Notes: generated by a model from the sequence alone, not told the origin. A stretch of 64,000 nt of DNA from DRKI01 sp011051875 (GCA_026990385.1 JALXDL010000110.1:1-64000), one strand, 5' to 3'. Shown: positions 1 through 8,289, counted from the stretch's first letter. Program-made: numbers and translations.

Positions 1-604
1 TGTCCGTGGATACCCCGCCAACGGCATGGATATCGCCGCGGCTGTTACGTAGCGGGAACTTGGTGGTCAGGAAGGTGAAGCGACCGGCAGGCAGGTCCAC
101 GGTCTGTTCGAAATCCATGGGTTTCTGGTAGTGGAGCACTGTCTGGTCCTGGTCTTGCATAACCTGCGCCACCGCCGGGGGAAACAGGGCAAAGCTGTCT
201 TCGCCCTGGATCTCTTCCCAGCTCCGGCCGACGATTTTTTCAAATTGCTTGTTGATGAAAATATAGCGGCCATTGAGGTCCTTCACATGGATGAGCAGTG
301 GTGTATTGTCCACCAGGGTCTTGAGGTAGTCGTTACGGGCCTCCTGTTCCCGCAGATTCCACTCCTGCTCTTTGAGCTGCTCTTTCAATTGGGTGATGGT
401 GGCAGTGCCCTCGTCCACCCGCATCCGGTAATGCAGGGCCAGAAAGAGCAGGATGCCGGCACCGGCAATGACCGTGAGGATGGAAATGTAACTGACCAGG
501 GGTCCCTTGCTGTTCATGGAGGTCAGCAGCATGACCGTGAGCAGGACCACGATCAGGGACAAGGCAAGGCCAAAGACGAAAAACCGGGAGGACAGTGTGC
601 GCAT
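1..604 (-). CDS. Membrane-anchored PAS-domain sensor protein (3' end outside window)
   Basis: Reading leftward from an ATG at 604, 201 codons stay open to the window edge, so this is the N-terminal part of a longer protein. Two hydrophobic segments (about residues 6-30 and 36-59) are joined by a very short loop, giving a membrane hairpin with almost no periplasmic part. A charged coiled-coil-like stretch (65-90) and a PAS domain (about 88-200) follow, with PAS hallmarks such as HVKDLNGRYIFINKQFEKIVG. In known families this arrangement precedes a histidine kinase, diguanylate cyclase or another PAS domain; which one cannot be seen. It starts 16 bases after the xerC stop on the same strand, so the two are probably co-transcribed. 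Confidence 0.85.
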   Translation of the reverse strand, partial: MRTLSSRFFVFGLALSLIVVLLTVMLLTSMNSKGPLVSYISILTVIAGAGILLFLALHYRMRVDEGTATITQLKEQLKEQEWNLREQEARNDYLKTLVDNTPLLIHVKDLNGRYIFINKQFEKIVGRSWEEIQGEDSFALFPPAVAQVMQDQDQTVLHYQKPMDFEQTVDLPAGRFTFLTTKFPLRNSRGDIHAVGGVSTD

Positions 605-620
605 GGGTTGCTGTCGGTAT

Positions 621-1535
621 TTAGTTGATTTTTTCGGACCGGGCCTGGGGATGCGCCTGGTCATATATTCGGTTGAGATGTTCCAAGTTCAGATGCGTAT
701 AACGCTGGGTCGTGGACAGGCTGGCATGGCCCAGCAGTTCCTGGACAACCCGGAGATCAGCCCCCATCTCCAGCAGATGGGTGGCAAAGGAATGGCGCAG
801 GGCATGGGGGGTGACCCTGGTGGCAATACCGGCCCGTACTCCATACCTGCTGACCAGCCGTTCGACAGAGCGACTGGTCAGGCGGCCCCCGCGATTGTTG
901 AGAAACAGGCTCTCTGTCTCTCCTGGACGGCCGCGGCGCTTACAGGCCTCGAGGAGTGCCTGCCGTTGTACCAGCCACGCTCGCAATGCCTCGGCAGCCG
1001 GTCTGCCAAAAGGAACCAGTCGCTCTTTGTTGCCCTTACCGTGTACCCGGATTATACTGGCATCCTGATCAACATGTTCCCTGTTGAGGGCCACCAGTTC
1101 TGATACCCGCATACCGGTGCCATAGAGCAGTTCCATGATCGCCCGGTCGCGGGGCGCATACCGATCCTGGTCCCGGGGTGCCTCCAACAGAGCGAATACT
1201 TCGTCTACGGTCAGAAAAACCGGAATATGGCGGCCAATCTTGGGGTTGACCACCCCGGCCAGGGGGTCGGTCAGCAAGGGTTTCTTCCTGGCCAGAAATC
1301 TGAAAAAAGTTCTAAGCGTAGAAAGCTTCCGAGCCACACTGGCACTGGTATTGCGGCCATGCAGAGAAACGACGAATTGCCGGACCGCTGTCCGGTCCAG
1401 GGCGTAGAGATCCTGCTCCGGACCGATGAAACGCCGGAACTCCTGCACATCACGAAGATAGGATGCCACAGTATGGGGCGTATATCCTTTTTCCACTTCC
1501 AGCCAGGAGACAAACTCCCTGATCTGCTCATCCAT
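621..1535 (-). CDS. xerC: Tyrosine recombinase XerC
   Basis: Site-specific tyrosine recombinase of 304 residues, a normal length for XerC/XerD, which resolve chromosome dimers at dif. An N-terminal SAM-like core-binding domain (about 1-95) precedes the catalytic domain. The catalytic set is complete: Arg143 (TGMRVSEL), Lys167 (HGKGNKERL), His244 and Arg247 (HALRH), His270 (LLGHAS) and the Tyr279 nucleophile (QRYTHL). The isolated context, with no phage or integron genes nearby, favours the housekeeping enzyme over an element integrase. XerC versus XerD cannot be settled by eye; XerC is the better guess. No strong ribosome binding site is visible before the ATG. Confidence 0.93.
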   Translation of the reverse strand: MDEQIREFVSWLEVEKGYTPHTVASYLRDVQEFRRFIGPEQDLYALDRTAVRQFVVSLHGRNTSASVARKLSTLRTFFRFLARKKPLLTDPLAGVVNPKIGRHIPVFLTVDEVFALLEAPRDQDRYAPRDRAIMELLYGTGMRVSELVALNREHVDQDASIIRVHGKGNKERLVPFGRPAAEALRAWLVQRQALLEACKRRGRPGETESLFLNNRGGRLTSRSVERLVSRYGVRAGIATRVTPHALRHSFATHLLEMGADLRVVQELLGHASLSTTQRYTHLNLEHLNRIYDQAHPQARSEKIN

Positions 1536-1593
1536 GGGGAAACAAAAGTTGAAAGGACCCTCTAATTGGTTTAAAAAGGAAAACTTGATTACA

Positions 1594-1837
1594 ACCTAAA
1601 TCCTGCAATTGGCAATTTTGCCGGAGATGCGAGGCATCAAGGGCGCAGACGTATACGAATACTTCAATCCCTTGATAACGAAGCAGATTCGGTAAAATTG
1701 CCAATCCCTGCGGGCGAGAAAATGAAGAAAAAATTCTTCATATGGTCAATGAGTCGAAAAAAACGATCACGTTCGCATAATCCGCTGATACGGCAAAAGA
1801 AAATTTTTTCTTCATTTTCGAAGTGCAGGATTTAGGT
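1594..1837. repeat. 244-bp nested inverted-repeat element (MITE-like or structured leader)
   Basis: The outer ends are a perfect 14-bp inverted repeat (acctaaatcctgca at 1594-1607; complement at 1824-1837). Inside are two independent hairpins. One pairs 1608-1623 with 1690-1705 (16 bp, one mismatch) and contains an inner atcaaggg/cccttgat pair (1636-1643/1669-1676). The other is a perfect 18-bp inverted repeat (1718-1735/1802-1819). Together they would fold as a three-way junction. The right end abuts the cbiC start codon. No cobalamin box or other riboswitch core is seen. I see no clear target-site duplication, so either a small non-autonomous mobile element or a cis-acting RNA is possible. 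Confidence 0.7.
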
Positions 1838-2464
1838 ATGACGAGACCCAGGATACAAAAAATCGCTCCCCGCGAGATCGAGGCCGAGAGTTTTCGCATC
1901 ATCGAGCAGGAGCTTGGCCCGACGCCGTTCAATCGCCAGGAATTCGCCGTGGTGCGGCGCTGCATCCATGCCACCGGCGATTTTTCCTTTGCCGAGACCA
2001 TGCGCTTCCATCCCCGGGCCGTGGAGGCGGGGCTTGCCGCCATTCGGGCGGGCAAGAACGTCCTGGTGGACGTGAACATGGCCGCCAGCGGCATATCGGC
2101 GGGGATCCTGGCCCGGTTCGGCGGCCGGGTGATCTGCAGGATCGGGGAACCCGGGACCGCAGAGATGGCCCGGGCAGGCAACCTGACCCGTTCCGAGGCC
2201 GCCTTTGCCCGGGCCGCGGGAGATGACATCGGTATCGTTGCTGTCGGCAATGCGCCCACGGCCCTGCTCAAGGCCATGGCCATGATCGACGAGGGTGTTT
2301 TTGCCCCGGACCTGGTCATCGGCGTGCCGGTGGGGTTTGTCAATGCGGCCGAATCCAAGGAGATCCTGGCCATGCAGGCGTATCCCTTTATCACGGCCCT
2401 GGGCCGCAAGGGCGGCACGCCGGTGGCCGTGGCCGCGGTCAATGCCTTGCTGCGTCTGGCGTAA
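1838..2464 (+). CDS. cbiC: Cobalt-precorrin-8 methylmutase CbiC
   Basis: Moves the methyl group from C11 to C12 to form cobyrinate in the anaerobic cobalamin pathway. The 208-residue product is of family length and shows characteristic stretches such as IEAESFRIIEQELG, ATGDF and the C-terminal IGVPVGFVNAAESKE. The ATG at 1838 is preferred over an in-frame GTG at 1823 because gcagga lies about 7 bases upstream and the product then begins at the family-typical position. First gene of a cbiC-D-ET-L-F-G-H series, but separated from cbiD by a transposase and REP hairpins. The structured repeat at 1594-1837 forms its leader; no B12 riboswitch is visible. Confidence 0.93.
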   Translation: MTRPRIQKIAPREIEAESFRIIEQELGPTPFNRQEFAVVRRCIHATGDFSFAETMRFHPRAVEAGLAAIRAGKNVLVDVNMAASGISAGILARFGGRVICRIGEPGTAEMARAGNLTRSEAAFARAAGDDIGIVAVGNAPTALLKAMAMIDEGVFAPDLVIGVPVGFVNAAESKEILAMQAYPFITALGRKGGTPVAVAAVNALLRLA

Positions 2465-2471
2465 GCAGGGT

Positions 2472-2518
2472 GGGCGCGGAGCGCCCGGAAGCCGTTACAC
2501 CGCGGGAGCGGTGTAACG
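2472..2518 (+). repeat. REP palindrome 1 (two-hairpin unit)
   Basis: Two adjacent hairpins: gggcgc-gga-gcgccc (2472-2486) and an 11-bp perfect stem cgttacaccgc with loop ggga (2493-2503/2508-2518). It lies just past the cbiC stop and 150 bp before the RAYT gene. A near-identical unit in the same orientation sits directly after the RAYT gene. The ends of this unit recur in truncated form to 2546. Confidence 0.9.
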
Positions 2519-2557
2519 AGAAGGGGAGCAGTGTAACGAGAAGAAGGAAGTATCGTG

Positions 2558-2643
2558 GAGCGGTGGAGTTATCTCGTGCCACCGCTCGATTATCTCGTAC
2601 CACCGCTCCCGCGGTGGTACGTGTCTCTGGCCGCTCCGCGGCC
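2558..2643 (-). repeat. Inverted REP palindrome 2 with short tandem repeats, upstream of the RAYT
   Basis: This is the same two-hairpin unit in opposite orientation: gtaccaccgc-tccc-gcggtggtac (2597-2606/2611-2620), then ggccgc-tcc-gcggcc (2629-2634/2638-2643). Just before it, a ttatctcgt(g/a)ccaccgctc motif is repeated in tandem (about 2568-2609), and gagcggtgg/ccaccgctc (2558-2566/2579-2587) forms another hairpin. With REP 1 this makes a head-to-head pair, the BIME arrangement known from REP/RAYT systems. Confidence 0.85.
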
Positions 2644-2666
2644 ACAAACCTGGCAAGGAGAATGCA

Positions 2667-3200
2667 ATGGCCCGAAGTCGCTATCGTTTCGGCCAGCCGG
2701 ACCAGCCCCATTTCCTGACCTGTACCGTGGTGGAATGGTTGCCGGTCTTTACCTGCCCGGAAGCGGCCGAGCTCGTCTTTTCCTCCTGGCGATACCTGCA
2801 GGCAAAGCAGGGCCTACGGCTCTATGGTTTCGTGATCCTCGAAAACCACCTGCATGCCGTGGCCCGGGCAGATGACCTGCCCGGGACATGGGCACGTTTC
2901 AAATCGTACACGGCGCGTCGTCTCCTCGACCTGCTGGTTGCGCGGGGCAGGGAAGGCATCCTGCAACGGATGCGTTTGGTACCCAAGGCCCATCGCCATG
3001 ACCGGCAGTACCAGTTCTGGCAGGAGGGATCGCATCCGCAGGCCATCGAGGGGGAGGAGATGCTGCTGCAGAAGCTGGAGTATATCCATGGGAACCCGGT
3101 TCGGCGGGGTTACGTTGAACAGCCGGAACACTGGCTCTGGTCCAGTGCCCGGAACTATGCCGGCCTGGACGGGTGTGTGGAGGTGGTTTCCTCTTGGTGA
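2667..3200 (+). CDS. REP-associated tyrosine transposase (RAYT, IS200-like Y1 family)
   Basis: Single-copy-type transposase of 177 residues with the Y1/HUH fold. The metal-binding His-x-His is His61/His63 (ILENHLHAV, matching the family PNHVHLL) and the catalytic Tyr is expected at Tyr139 in KLEYIHGNPVRRGYV. The C-terminal WSSARNY block is also typical of RAYTs. RAYTs nick and move REP palindromes. Here the gene is flanked by such palindromes in both orientations and lies between cbiC and cbiD in the operon direction, so downstream cbi transcription may read through it. The intact reading frame and catalytic residues suggest it is maintained rather than decaying. Confidence 0.93.
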   Translation: MARSRYRFGQPDQPHFLTCTVVEWLPVFTCPEAAELVFSSWRYLQAKQGLRLYGFVILENHLHAVARADDLPGTWARFKSYTARRLLDLLVARGREGILQRMRLVPKAHRHDRQYQFWQEGSHPQAIEGEEMLLQKLEYIHGNPVRRGYVEQPEHWLWSSARNYAGLDGCVEVVSSW

Positions 3201-3205
3201 GGGGT

Positions 3206-3252
3206 GGGCGCGGAGCGCCCGGGAGGCGTTACACCGCGGGAGCGGTGTAACG
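3206..3252 (+). repeat. REP palindrome 3 (direct copy of REP 1)
   Basis: Hairpins gggcgc-gga-gcgccc (3206-3220) and cgttacaccgc-ggga-gcggtgtaacg (3227-3237/3242-3252), the same two-hairpin unit as at 2472-2518. It begins 6 bases after the RAYT stop and ends 40 bases before the cbiD start, so RAYT and REPs form one inserted block of about 780 bp. Confidence 0.92.
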
Positions 3253-3291
3253 AGAAACCGCAGTGGGGCGGGAAAAGAGAGGGATTGTGAC

Positions 3292-4380
3292 GTGAGCGGG
3301 AAAAGGAAACGGCTGCGCTCCGGATTCACCACCGGCGCCTGTGCGGCCGCCGCTGCCAAGGGCGCGGCCATGGCCCTGCTGACAGGGCGGGTCGTGGAGT
3401 CGGTGGAGATCCCGTTTCCCTCCGGTGACCGGCATGCCTTCCGGCTCCACTCCTGCTGCTGCCAGGACGGGCAGGTGAGCGCCTCGGTGATCAAGGATGC
3501 GGGCGATGATCCGGACGTCACCAACGGCGCCGAGATCATCGCCATTGTCGAGCAGGCCGATCCCCTGCAGGAACAGGCTGAACCGGTTGTTCTGCGCGGT
3601 GGCCCCGGCGTCGGCCGGGTGACCAAGCCGGGCCTGCCCGTGGCCGTGGGCGAGCCGGCCATCAACCCGGTGCCCAGGCGCATGATCCGCGAGGCAGTGG
3701 CCGAGGCCGTTGCCGCGGGCGGCGGCGATGCCGTCTCCCTGGTGGTCACCGTCTGTGTCACTGACGGCGAAGTGCTGGCAGAGAAGACCCTGAACAGCCG
3801 GCTCGGCATCCTGGGCGGTCTCTCCATCCTCGGCACCACCGGCATCGTGCGGCCCATCTCGGCCAAGGCCTGGACCGATACCATCGACGCCTCCATGAAG
3901 GTGGCCCGGGCCGCAGGATTGCGCGAGGTGATCCTCTCCACCGGCCGCACCTCCGAGGCGGCGCTGGAAGGGGTGGTGGACCTGCCCGAGGAGGCGCGGG
4001 TCATGATGGGCGATTACCTGGCCTATGCGCTCAAGGCGGCGAAACGCCACGGCTTTTCTCGCATTCACCTGGCCGGCATGTGGGCCAAGATCCTCAAGTG
4101 TGCCCTGGGCATCCCGCAGACCCATGTCCGGCACGGGGCCCTGGAGGTGCAGCAGGCCGCGGACCTGCTGGCCGGGCTGGGCCTGGATGCGGAGACCTGC
4201 CGCGACCTGGCCCGGGCCAACACGGCCCGCGAGATCTACCAGCGGCTGCGCGAGGCCGGCCGCAACGATATCATCCACGCGGTCTGCGTCCGGGCCAGGG
4301 AGTATGCCCGCCGGCGCTCCGGCCTGGCGGTCACCGTCTACCTGGTGACCTCGGAGGATGGCATCGTGGAGCAGGTCTGA
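3292..4380 (+). CDS. cbiD: Cobalt-precorrin-5B (C1)-methyltransferase CbiD
   Basis: Methylates C1 of cobalt-precorrin-5B in the anaerobic cobalamin pathway. The 362-residue product starts with the family signature RSGFTTGACAAAAAKGAA and continues with DAGDDPDVTNGAEI and TTGIVRPIS, all diagnostic of CbiD. The GTG start at 3292 was chosen because gagaggg lies 8 bases upstream and the family signature follows directly. The upstream extension in the same frame overlaps the RAYT and the REP hairpins and is not coding. The ATG of cbiET follows its stop by one base. Confidence 0.95.
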   Translation: MSGKRKRLRSGFTTGACAAAAAKGAAMALLTGRVVESVEIPFPSGDRHAFRLHSCCCQDGQVSASVIKDAGDDPDVTNGAEIIAIVEQADPLQEQAEPVVLRGGPGVGRVTKPGLPVAVGEPAINPVPRRMIREAVAEAVAAGGGDAVSLVVTVCVTDGEVLAEKTLNSRLGILGGLSILGTTGIVRPISAKAWTDTIDASMKVARAAGLREVILSTGRTSEAALEGVVDLPEEARVMMGDYLAYALKAAKRHGFSRIHLAGMWAKILKCALGIPQTHVRHGALEVQQAADLLAGLGLDAETCRDLARANTAREIYQRLREAGRNDIIHAVCVRAREYARRRSGLAVTVYLVTSEDGIVEQV

Positions 4381-4381
4381 G

Positions 4382-5596
4382 ATGATGACGCGGATACTTG
4401 TCATGGGCGTCAGCCACAATGCGCTGGCCCCGGAACAGAGGCAGCGCATCGCGGCCTGCCATGCGGTGGTGGCCTCGGACCGGTTTGCGCCCCTGGTGCG
4501 GGGGCTGTGCGATACCGTGCTGCCGGTGGCGCCCCTGGCCGCCATGCTCGATGCCCTGGCCGCTGCCCTGGCCGGGGGTGACGTGGCCGTGCTGGCCTCG
4601 GGTGATCCGCTCTTTTTCGGCATCGGCCGGACCCTGATCCGGAGGTTCGGTGCTGAGCGCCTGGTCTTTTTCCCGGCCCTGTCCGCGGTGCAGCTTGCCT
4701 GCGCCCGCTTCAGGGTGCCGTGGGACGACATGGCCTTTCTCAGCCTCCATGGCCGTGATGGCGGGGAGGTGGCCGCGCGGATCCTGGCGCAGCGCAAGGT
4801 GATGTTGTTCACCGACCAGCGCAACTCGCCCGACCGCATCGCCGCCCTGCTCCTGGCGCGGCTCGGCGAACTGGGCGACCAGGAGCGGATCCGTGACCTG
4901 CGCGTGCGGGTGGCGGAAAACCTGGGCCTGGCCGATGAACGGCTGGTGCAGGATACACTGGCCGGTATCGCGGCCAGGCGTTTTGCCCCCCTCAACATGA
5001 TGCTGATAGAGCAGGAGGGGCTGCAGGAGACGGAATCCCCCCTTGGCCTGAACGAGGACGAGATCCGCCACAGCCGCGGCCTGATCACCAAGGACGAGGT
5101 CCGGGCCGTGACCCTGCACCGGCTGCGGCTGCCGGCCCGGGGCGTGTTCTGGGACGTGGGCGCCGGCTCGGGCTCCGTTGCCCTGGAGGCGGCCCGCTGC
5201 TGTCCCGGCCTGCAGGTCCTGGCCGTGGAGCAGAAGAAGGAACAGCAGGACAACATCCGGGCCAACATCGTCCGGCACCGGGCCTGGAACGTGCGCCTGG
5301 TGGCCGGGAGCGCCCCCGATGTCCTGGCCGGGCTGCCCGACCCGGACCGGGTGTTCATCGGCGGCAGCGGCGGTCGCCTGGAGCAGATCATCGACGCCTG
5401 TGCCGGCCGCCTGGCCGCGGGCGGGCGGCTGGTGGTCAACGCCGTGCTTCCCGCCACCGCGGAACTGGCGCCGGCCAGGCTGGCCGCGGCGGGCCTGGCC
5501 GTGGATATCCGCAGGCTGCGGGTGGAACGGCAGGCCCGGCCGGGCGCGGAGTGGCAGGAGCTGAACCCTATTACCATCATCACTGCAAGAAAATGA
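4382..5596 (+). CDS. cbiET: CbiE-CbiT fusion, cobalt-precorrin-7 C5/C15 methyltransferase-decarboxylase
   Basis: Bifunctional enzyme (404 residues). The N-terminal half (about 1-210) is a tetrapyrrole methylase with the glycine-rich ASGDPLFFGIG loop (CbiE, C5 methylation). The C-terminal half (about 225-404) is a class I Rossmann methyltransferase with SAM motif WDVGAGSGSVALEAA (CbiT, C15 methylation and decarboxylation at C12). Fusion of the two, as in CobL, is common. ATG codons at 4382 and 4385 are both possible. Its stop overlaps the cbiL start as ATGA, indicating translational coupling. Confidence 0.94.
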   Translation: MMTRILVMGVSHNALAPEQRQRIAACHAVVASDRFAPLVRGLCDTVLPVAPLAAMLDALAAALAGGDVAVLASGDPLFFGIGRTLIRRFGAERLVFFPALSAVQLACARFRVPWDDMAFLSLHGRDGGEVAARILAQRKVMLFTDQRNSPDRIAALLLARLGELGDQERIRDLRVRVAENLGLADERLVQDTLAGIAARRFAPLNMMLIEQEGLQETESPLGLNEDEIRHSRGLITKDEVRAVTLHRLRLPARGVFWDVGAGSGSVALEAARCCPGLQVLAVEQKKEQQDNIRANIVRHRAWNVRLVAGSAPDVLAGLPDPDRVFIGGSGGRLEQIIDACAGRLAAGGRLVVNAVLPATAELAPARLAAAGLAVDIRRLRVERQARPGAEWQELNPITIITARK

Positions 5597-6351
5597 CAAC
5601 AACACAACAACAGGGCCGCCTCTACCTGGTCGGCGTGGGACCGGGCGATCCGGAACTGATGACCTGCAAGGCGGTCAGGGTGCTGGAAGACGCCCCGGTC
5701 TGGATCACGCCCAAGGCAAGAAAGAACGGCAACTCCAGCGCCCTGCAGATCGCCGCCGCCCAGGTGGGCCTGGAGGGCCGCGAGGTACTGGAGCTGCGCT
5801 TTGCCATGAAGAAGATCCGCCTGGGCGAGCAGGCCGACCCCGAGGTGAGCCGCCTCTGGCAGGAGGCCGCTGACGCGGTCCTGGTCCGGCTGGACCGGGG
5901 GCAGGACGTGGCCTTCCCGACCCTGGGCGACCCGGCCCTCTACTCCACGGCCTTCTACCTGCTGGCCACCCTGCAGGAGCGCAGGCCAGGGATCCGGGCC
6001 ACCATCGTGCCCGGCATCACGGCCATGGCCGCCTGCTCGGCCCGGGTCGGCCAGCCCCTGGGCCTTGGCGACGACGTGGTGACCATCGTGCCGGCCGCCT
6101 TTGACGACGAGCGGCTGCGGCAGATCCTGACCACCTTTGACGCCGTGGTCCTGATGAAGGTGCACCGCCGGATGGCCCGGATCGTGGCCCTGCTCGACGA
6201 GCTGGGGCTGACCGATGCGGCGGTGCTCATCGAGCGCTGTGGCCTGGACGACCAGCGCATCTACACCGACGTGCGCCAGGCCGTTGGCCGGGAGCTGCAC
6301 TACTTTTCCACCATGCTGGTACGGAAAAAATCCCTGGAGGGCCTGCTGTGA
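5593..6351 (+). CDS. cbiL: Cobalt-precorrin-2 C20-methyltransferase CbiL
   Basis: Tetrapyrrole methylase of 252 residues that methylates C20 of cobalt-precorrin-2. It opens with the family P-loop-like LYLVGVGPGDPELMTCKAV. TPKARKNGNSSALQIA is typical of CobI/CbiL, and TLGDPALYSTAFYL and PGITAMAACSA are further conserved blocks. The start is the ATGA overlap with cbiET. Its stop overlaps the GTG of cbiF, so cbiET-cbiL-cbiF is one coupled unit. Confidence 0.94.
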   Translation: MTTTQQQGRLYLVGVGPGDPELMTCKAVRVLEDAPVWITPKARKNGNSSALQIAAAQVGLEGREVLELRFAMKKIRLGEQADPEVSRLWQEAADAVLVRLDRGQDVAFPTLGDPALYSTAFYLLATLQERRPGIRATIVPGITAMAACSARVGQPLGLGDDVVTIVPAAFDDERLRQILTTFDAVVLMKVHRRMARIVALLDELGLTDAAVLIERCGLDDQRIYTDVRQAVGRELHYFSTMLVRKKSLEGLL

Positions 6352-7100
6352 ACACCTGTCCTGTCTCTTTTGTCGGCGCCGGGTCCGGCGACCCGGAGCT
6401 GATCACCCTGAAGGGAAGGCGGCTGCTGGACACGGCCGATGTCATTGTCTGGGCCGGCAGCCTGGTCAACCCGGCCCTGCTGGAGGGCGTGCGGGCCGAG
6501 ATCCATGATTCCGCGGCCATGGACCTTGATGCGATCATCGATATCCTGGCCCGCTCCTGGCGGGCGGGCAAAAAGGTGGTGCGGCTGCACACCGGCGATC
6601 CGGCCATCTACGGCGCCATTCGTGAGCAGATGCAGCGCCTCGACGAGCTCGGGATCCCCTACCGGGTCGTGCCCGGGGTCAGTTCGGCCCTGGCCGCGGC
6701 CGCGGCTGTCAAGGCCGAGCTGACCGTGCCCGAGGTGACCCAGACCGTGATCTTCACCCGCCAGTCGGGCCGGACCCCGGTGCCGGAACGGGAATCCCTG
6801 CGGCACCTGGCCGCCATCCAGGCCTCCATGTGTATTTTCCTGAGCGTCTCCATGATCGACACCGTGGTCGACGAGCTGGTCGCGGGCGGCTATCCGCAAC
6901 AGACCCCGGTGGCAGTGGTGGAAAAGGTCACCTGGCCCGACGAGCGGATCGTGCGCGGCACCCTGGCCACCATCACCGGCCGGGTGCGGGAGGCCGGCAT
7001 CCGCAAGACCGCCATGATCCTGGTCGGCCGCGCCCTGGGCCGCGACGACGAGACCGTATCGCGCCTCTACGACGAGGGGTTCAGCCACGGCTACCGGTGA
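6348..7100 (+). CDS. cbiF: Cobalt-precorrin-4 C11-methyltransferase CbiF
   Basis: Tetrapyrrole methylase of 250 residues that methylates C11. Diagnostic blocks are VSFVGAGSGDPELITLKG, VWAGSLVNPALL, RLHTGDPAIYGAIREQM and VIFTRQSGRTPVPE. Start is a GTG overlapping the cbiL stop as GTGA. Downstream is a 184-bp gap with REP-like hairpins before cbiG, the second such interruption of this operon. Confidence 0.95.
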   Translation: MNTCPVSFVGAGSGDPELITLKGRRLLDTADVIVWAGSLVNPALLEGVRAEIHDSAAMDLDAIIDILARSWRAGKKVVRLHTGDPAIYGAIREQMQRLDELGIPYRVVPGVSSALAAAAAVKAELTVPEVTQTVIFTRQSGRTPVPERESLRHLAAIQASMCIFLSVSMIDTVVDELVAGGYPQQTPVAVVEKVTWPDERIVRGTLATITGRVREAGIRKTAMILVGRALGRDDETVSRLYDEGFSHGYR

Positions 7101-7138
7101 GGTTTGTCGGGAAACAGAGGCCAGGGGACAGCAACAAT

Positions 7139-7225
7139 GGCGCAGAGCGCCTGGTGAGGTGTTGCACCGCAGAGCGGTGCAACAAGGGCAACCGTCCTCG
7201 GGGTTGCTTCTCGCACTCCGGGTGC
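7139..7225 (+). repeat. REP-like palindromes 4 and 5, between cbiF and cbiG
   Basis: First unit: ggcgc-aga-gcgcc (7139-7151) then a 10-bp stem gttgcaccgc-aga-gcggtgcaac (7161-7170/7174-7183), the same two-hairpin plan as the RAYT-flanking REPs with altered loops. A second, more degenerate unit follows: gcaacc...ggttgc (7188-7207) and gcac...gtgc (7213-7225). Both lie just upstream of the cbiG ribosome binding site. Confidence 0.8.
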
Positions 7226-7284
7226 TCCCTTAACCTTCACGTTACATGGTCCTGTTGGTATTGCGGCGGCCCACGGAGAGAGGT

Positions 7285-8289
7285 ATGAAGAGAGCCATCC
7301 TTGCCATTACCGACGGCGGCTGCCGCCTGGCCCGCCGGCTTGCCGGCGCTCTGCCCGCCGCCACCGTGGTCCCCTGCCGGGGCCGGGTGGGGCAGGAGAT
7401 CCGCCGCTGCTGGCAGGAGTACGATGCCCTGGTCTGCATCATGGCCACCGGGATCGTGGTCCGCACCATTGCCCCGCTGCTGGCCGACAAGCGGCAGGAC
7501 CCCGCGGTGCTGGTCTGCGACGAGAAGGGCGGCTTCGTGATTCCGCTGGTCTCGGGGCACCTGGGCGGCGGCAACGGTCTGGCCCGCGAGGTGGCCGCGC
7601 TCACCGGCGGCCAGGCCGTGCTGACCACTGCCTCGGACGTGCTCGGCCGGACCGCGCTCGATCTCTGGGCCCGGGACCTGGGCCTGCGGGTGGCGGACAA
7701 GAAGGGCATGACCCGCGCCATGGGCAGGCTGGTCAACAGGGGGTGGGTCAGCGTGTACAGCGACTACCCCCTGCCGCCGCTGCCCGATGATATCCGGCCC
7801 GTGCAGGACCCTGCCGGTGCCGACCTGGTCATCAGCTGCAGGGCAACCCTGTCCCCGGCCGGGGTCGTTCTCCGGCCGCCCGTGCTGGTGGCGGGCGTGG
7901 GCTGCAACCGGGGCACGGCCGCGGCCGCCATTGCCTCGGCCCTGGAAGAGGCCTGCGATGCGCACGGACTGGCGGTCGCCTCCATCTGCAGGCTGGCCTC
8001 CATTGACCTGAAACAGGACGAGGAAGGCCTGCTGGCCTTTGCCAGCGATGCCGGCCTTCCCATTGATTTTTACCACCGTGACCTGCTGAACCGGGTGGAG
8101 GGCGTCTCCAGCTCCGAGGCGGTGCTCCGGGCGACCGGCGCCAGGGGTGTTGCCGAGCCGGCGGCCCTCCTCTCCAGCGGCCAGCAGCAACTGCTAGCAA
8201 GGAAGATGAAATGGAAGGACGTGACAGTGGCCATTGCCGAGGTCGTCTCGCCGTGGTCGGAACCGGACCGGGCGCGCCGGACCTGGTGA
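7285..8289 (+). CDS. cbiG: Cobalt-precorrin-5A hydrolase CbiG
   Basis: Opens the delta-lactone of cobalt-precorrin-5A with loss of acetaldehyde. The 334-residue protein has the N-terminal domain block MATGIVVRTIAPLL...FVIPLVSGHLGGGN, a variable middle, and the C-terminal domain VLVAGVGCNRGT, which together are diagnostic. ATG 7285 sits directly after gagaggt; an upstream in-frame start at 7246 would add residues unlike the family. The last 79 bases overlap the start of cbiH in another frame. Confidence 0.94.
   Translation: MKRAILAITDGGCRLARRLAGALPAATVVPCRGRVGQEIRRCWQEYDALVCIMATGIVVRTIAPLLADKRQDPAVLVCDEKGGFVIPLVSGHLGGGNGLAREVAALTGGQAVLTTASDVLGRTALDLWARDLGLRVADKKGMTRAMGRLVNRGWVSVYSDYPLPPLPDDIRPVQDPAGADLVISCRATLSPAGVVLRPPVLVAGVGCNRGTAAAAIASALEEACDAHGLAVASICRLASIDLKQDEEGLLAFASDAGLPIDFYHRDLLNRVEGVSSSEAVLRATGARGVAEPAALLSSGQQQLLARKMKWKDVTVAIAEVVSPWSEPDRARRTW

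Noticed and set aside
1594..1837. Cobalamin riboswitch before cbiC
   Set aside because: No B12 box or other conserved cobalamin aptamer element is visible on either strand; the structure is explained by inverted repeats.
3229..6300. Very long open frame on the minus strand opposite the cbi genes
   Set aside because: A shadow of high-GC coding sequence: repetitive Arg/Gly/Ala composition, no motifs, and recognised cbi genes on the plus strand.
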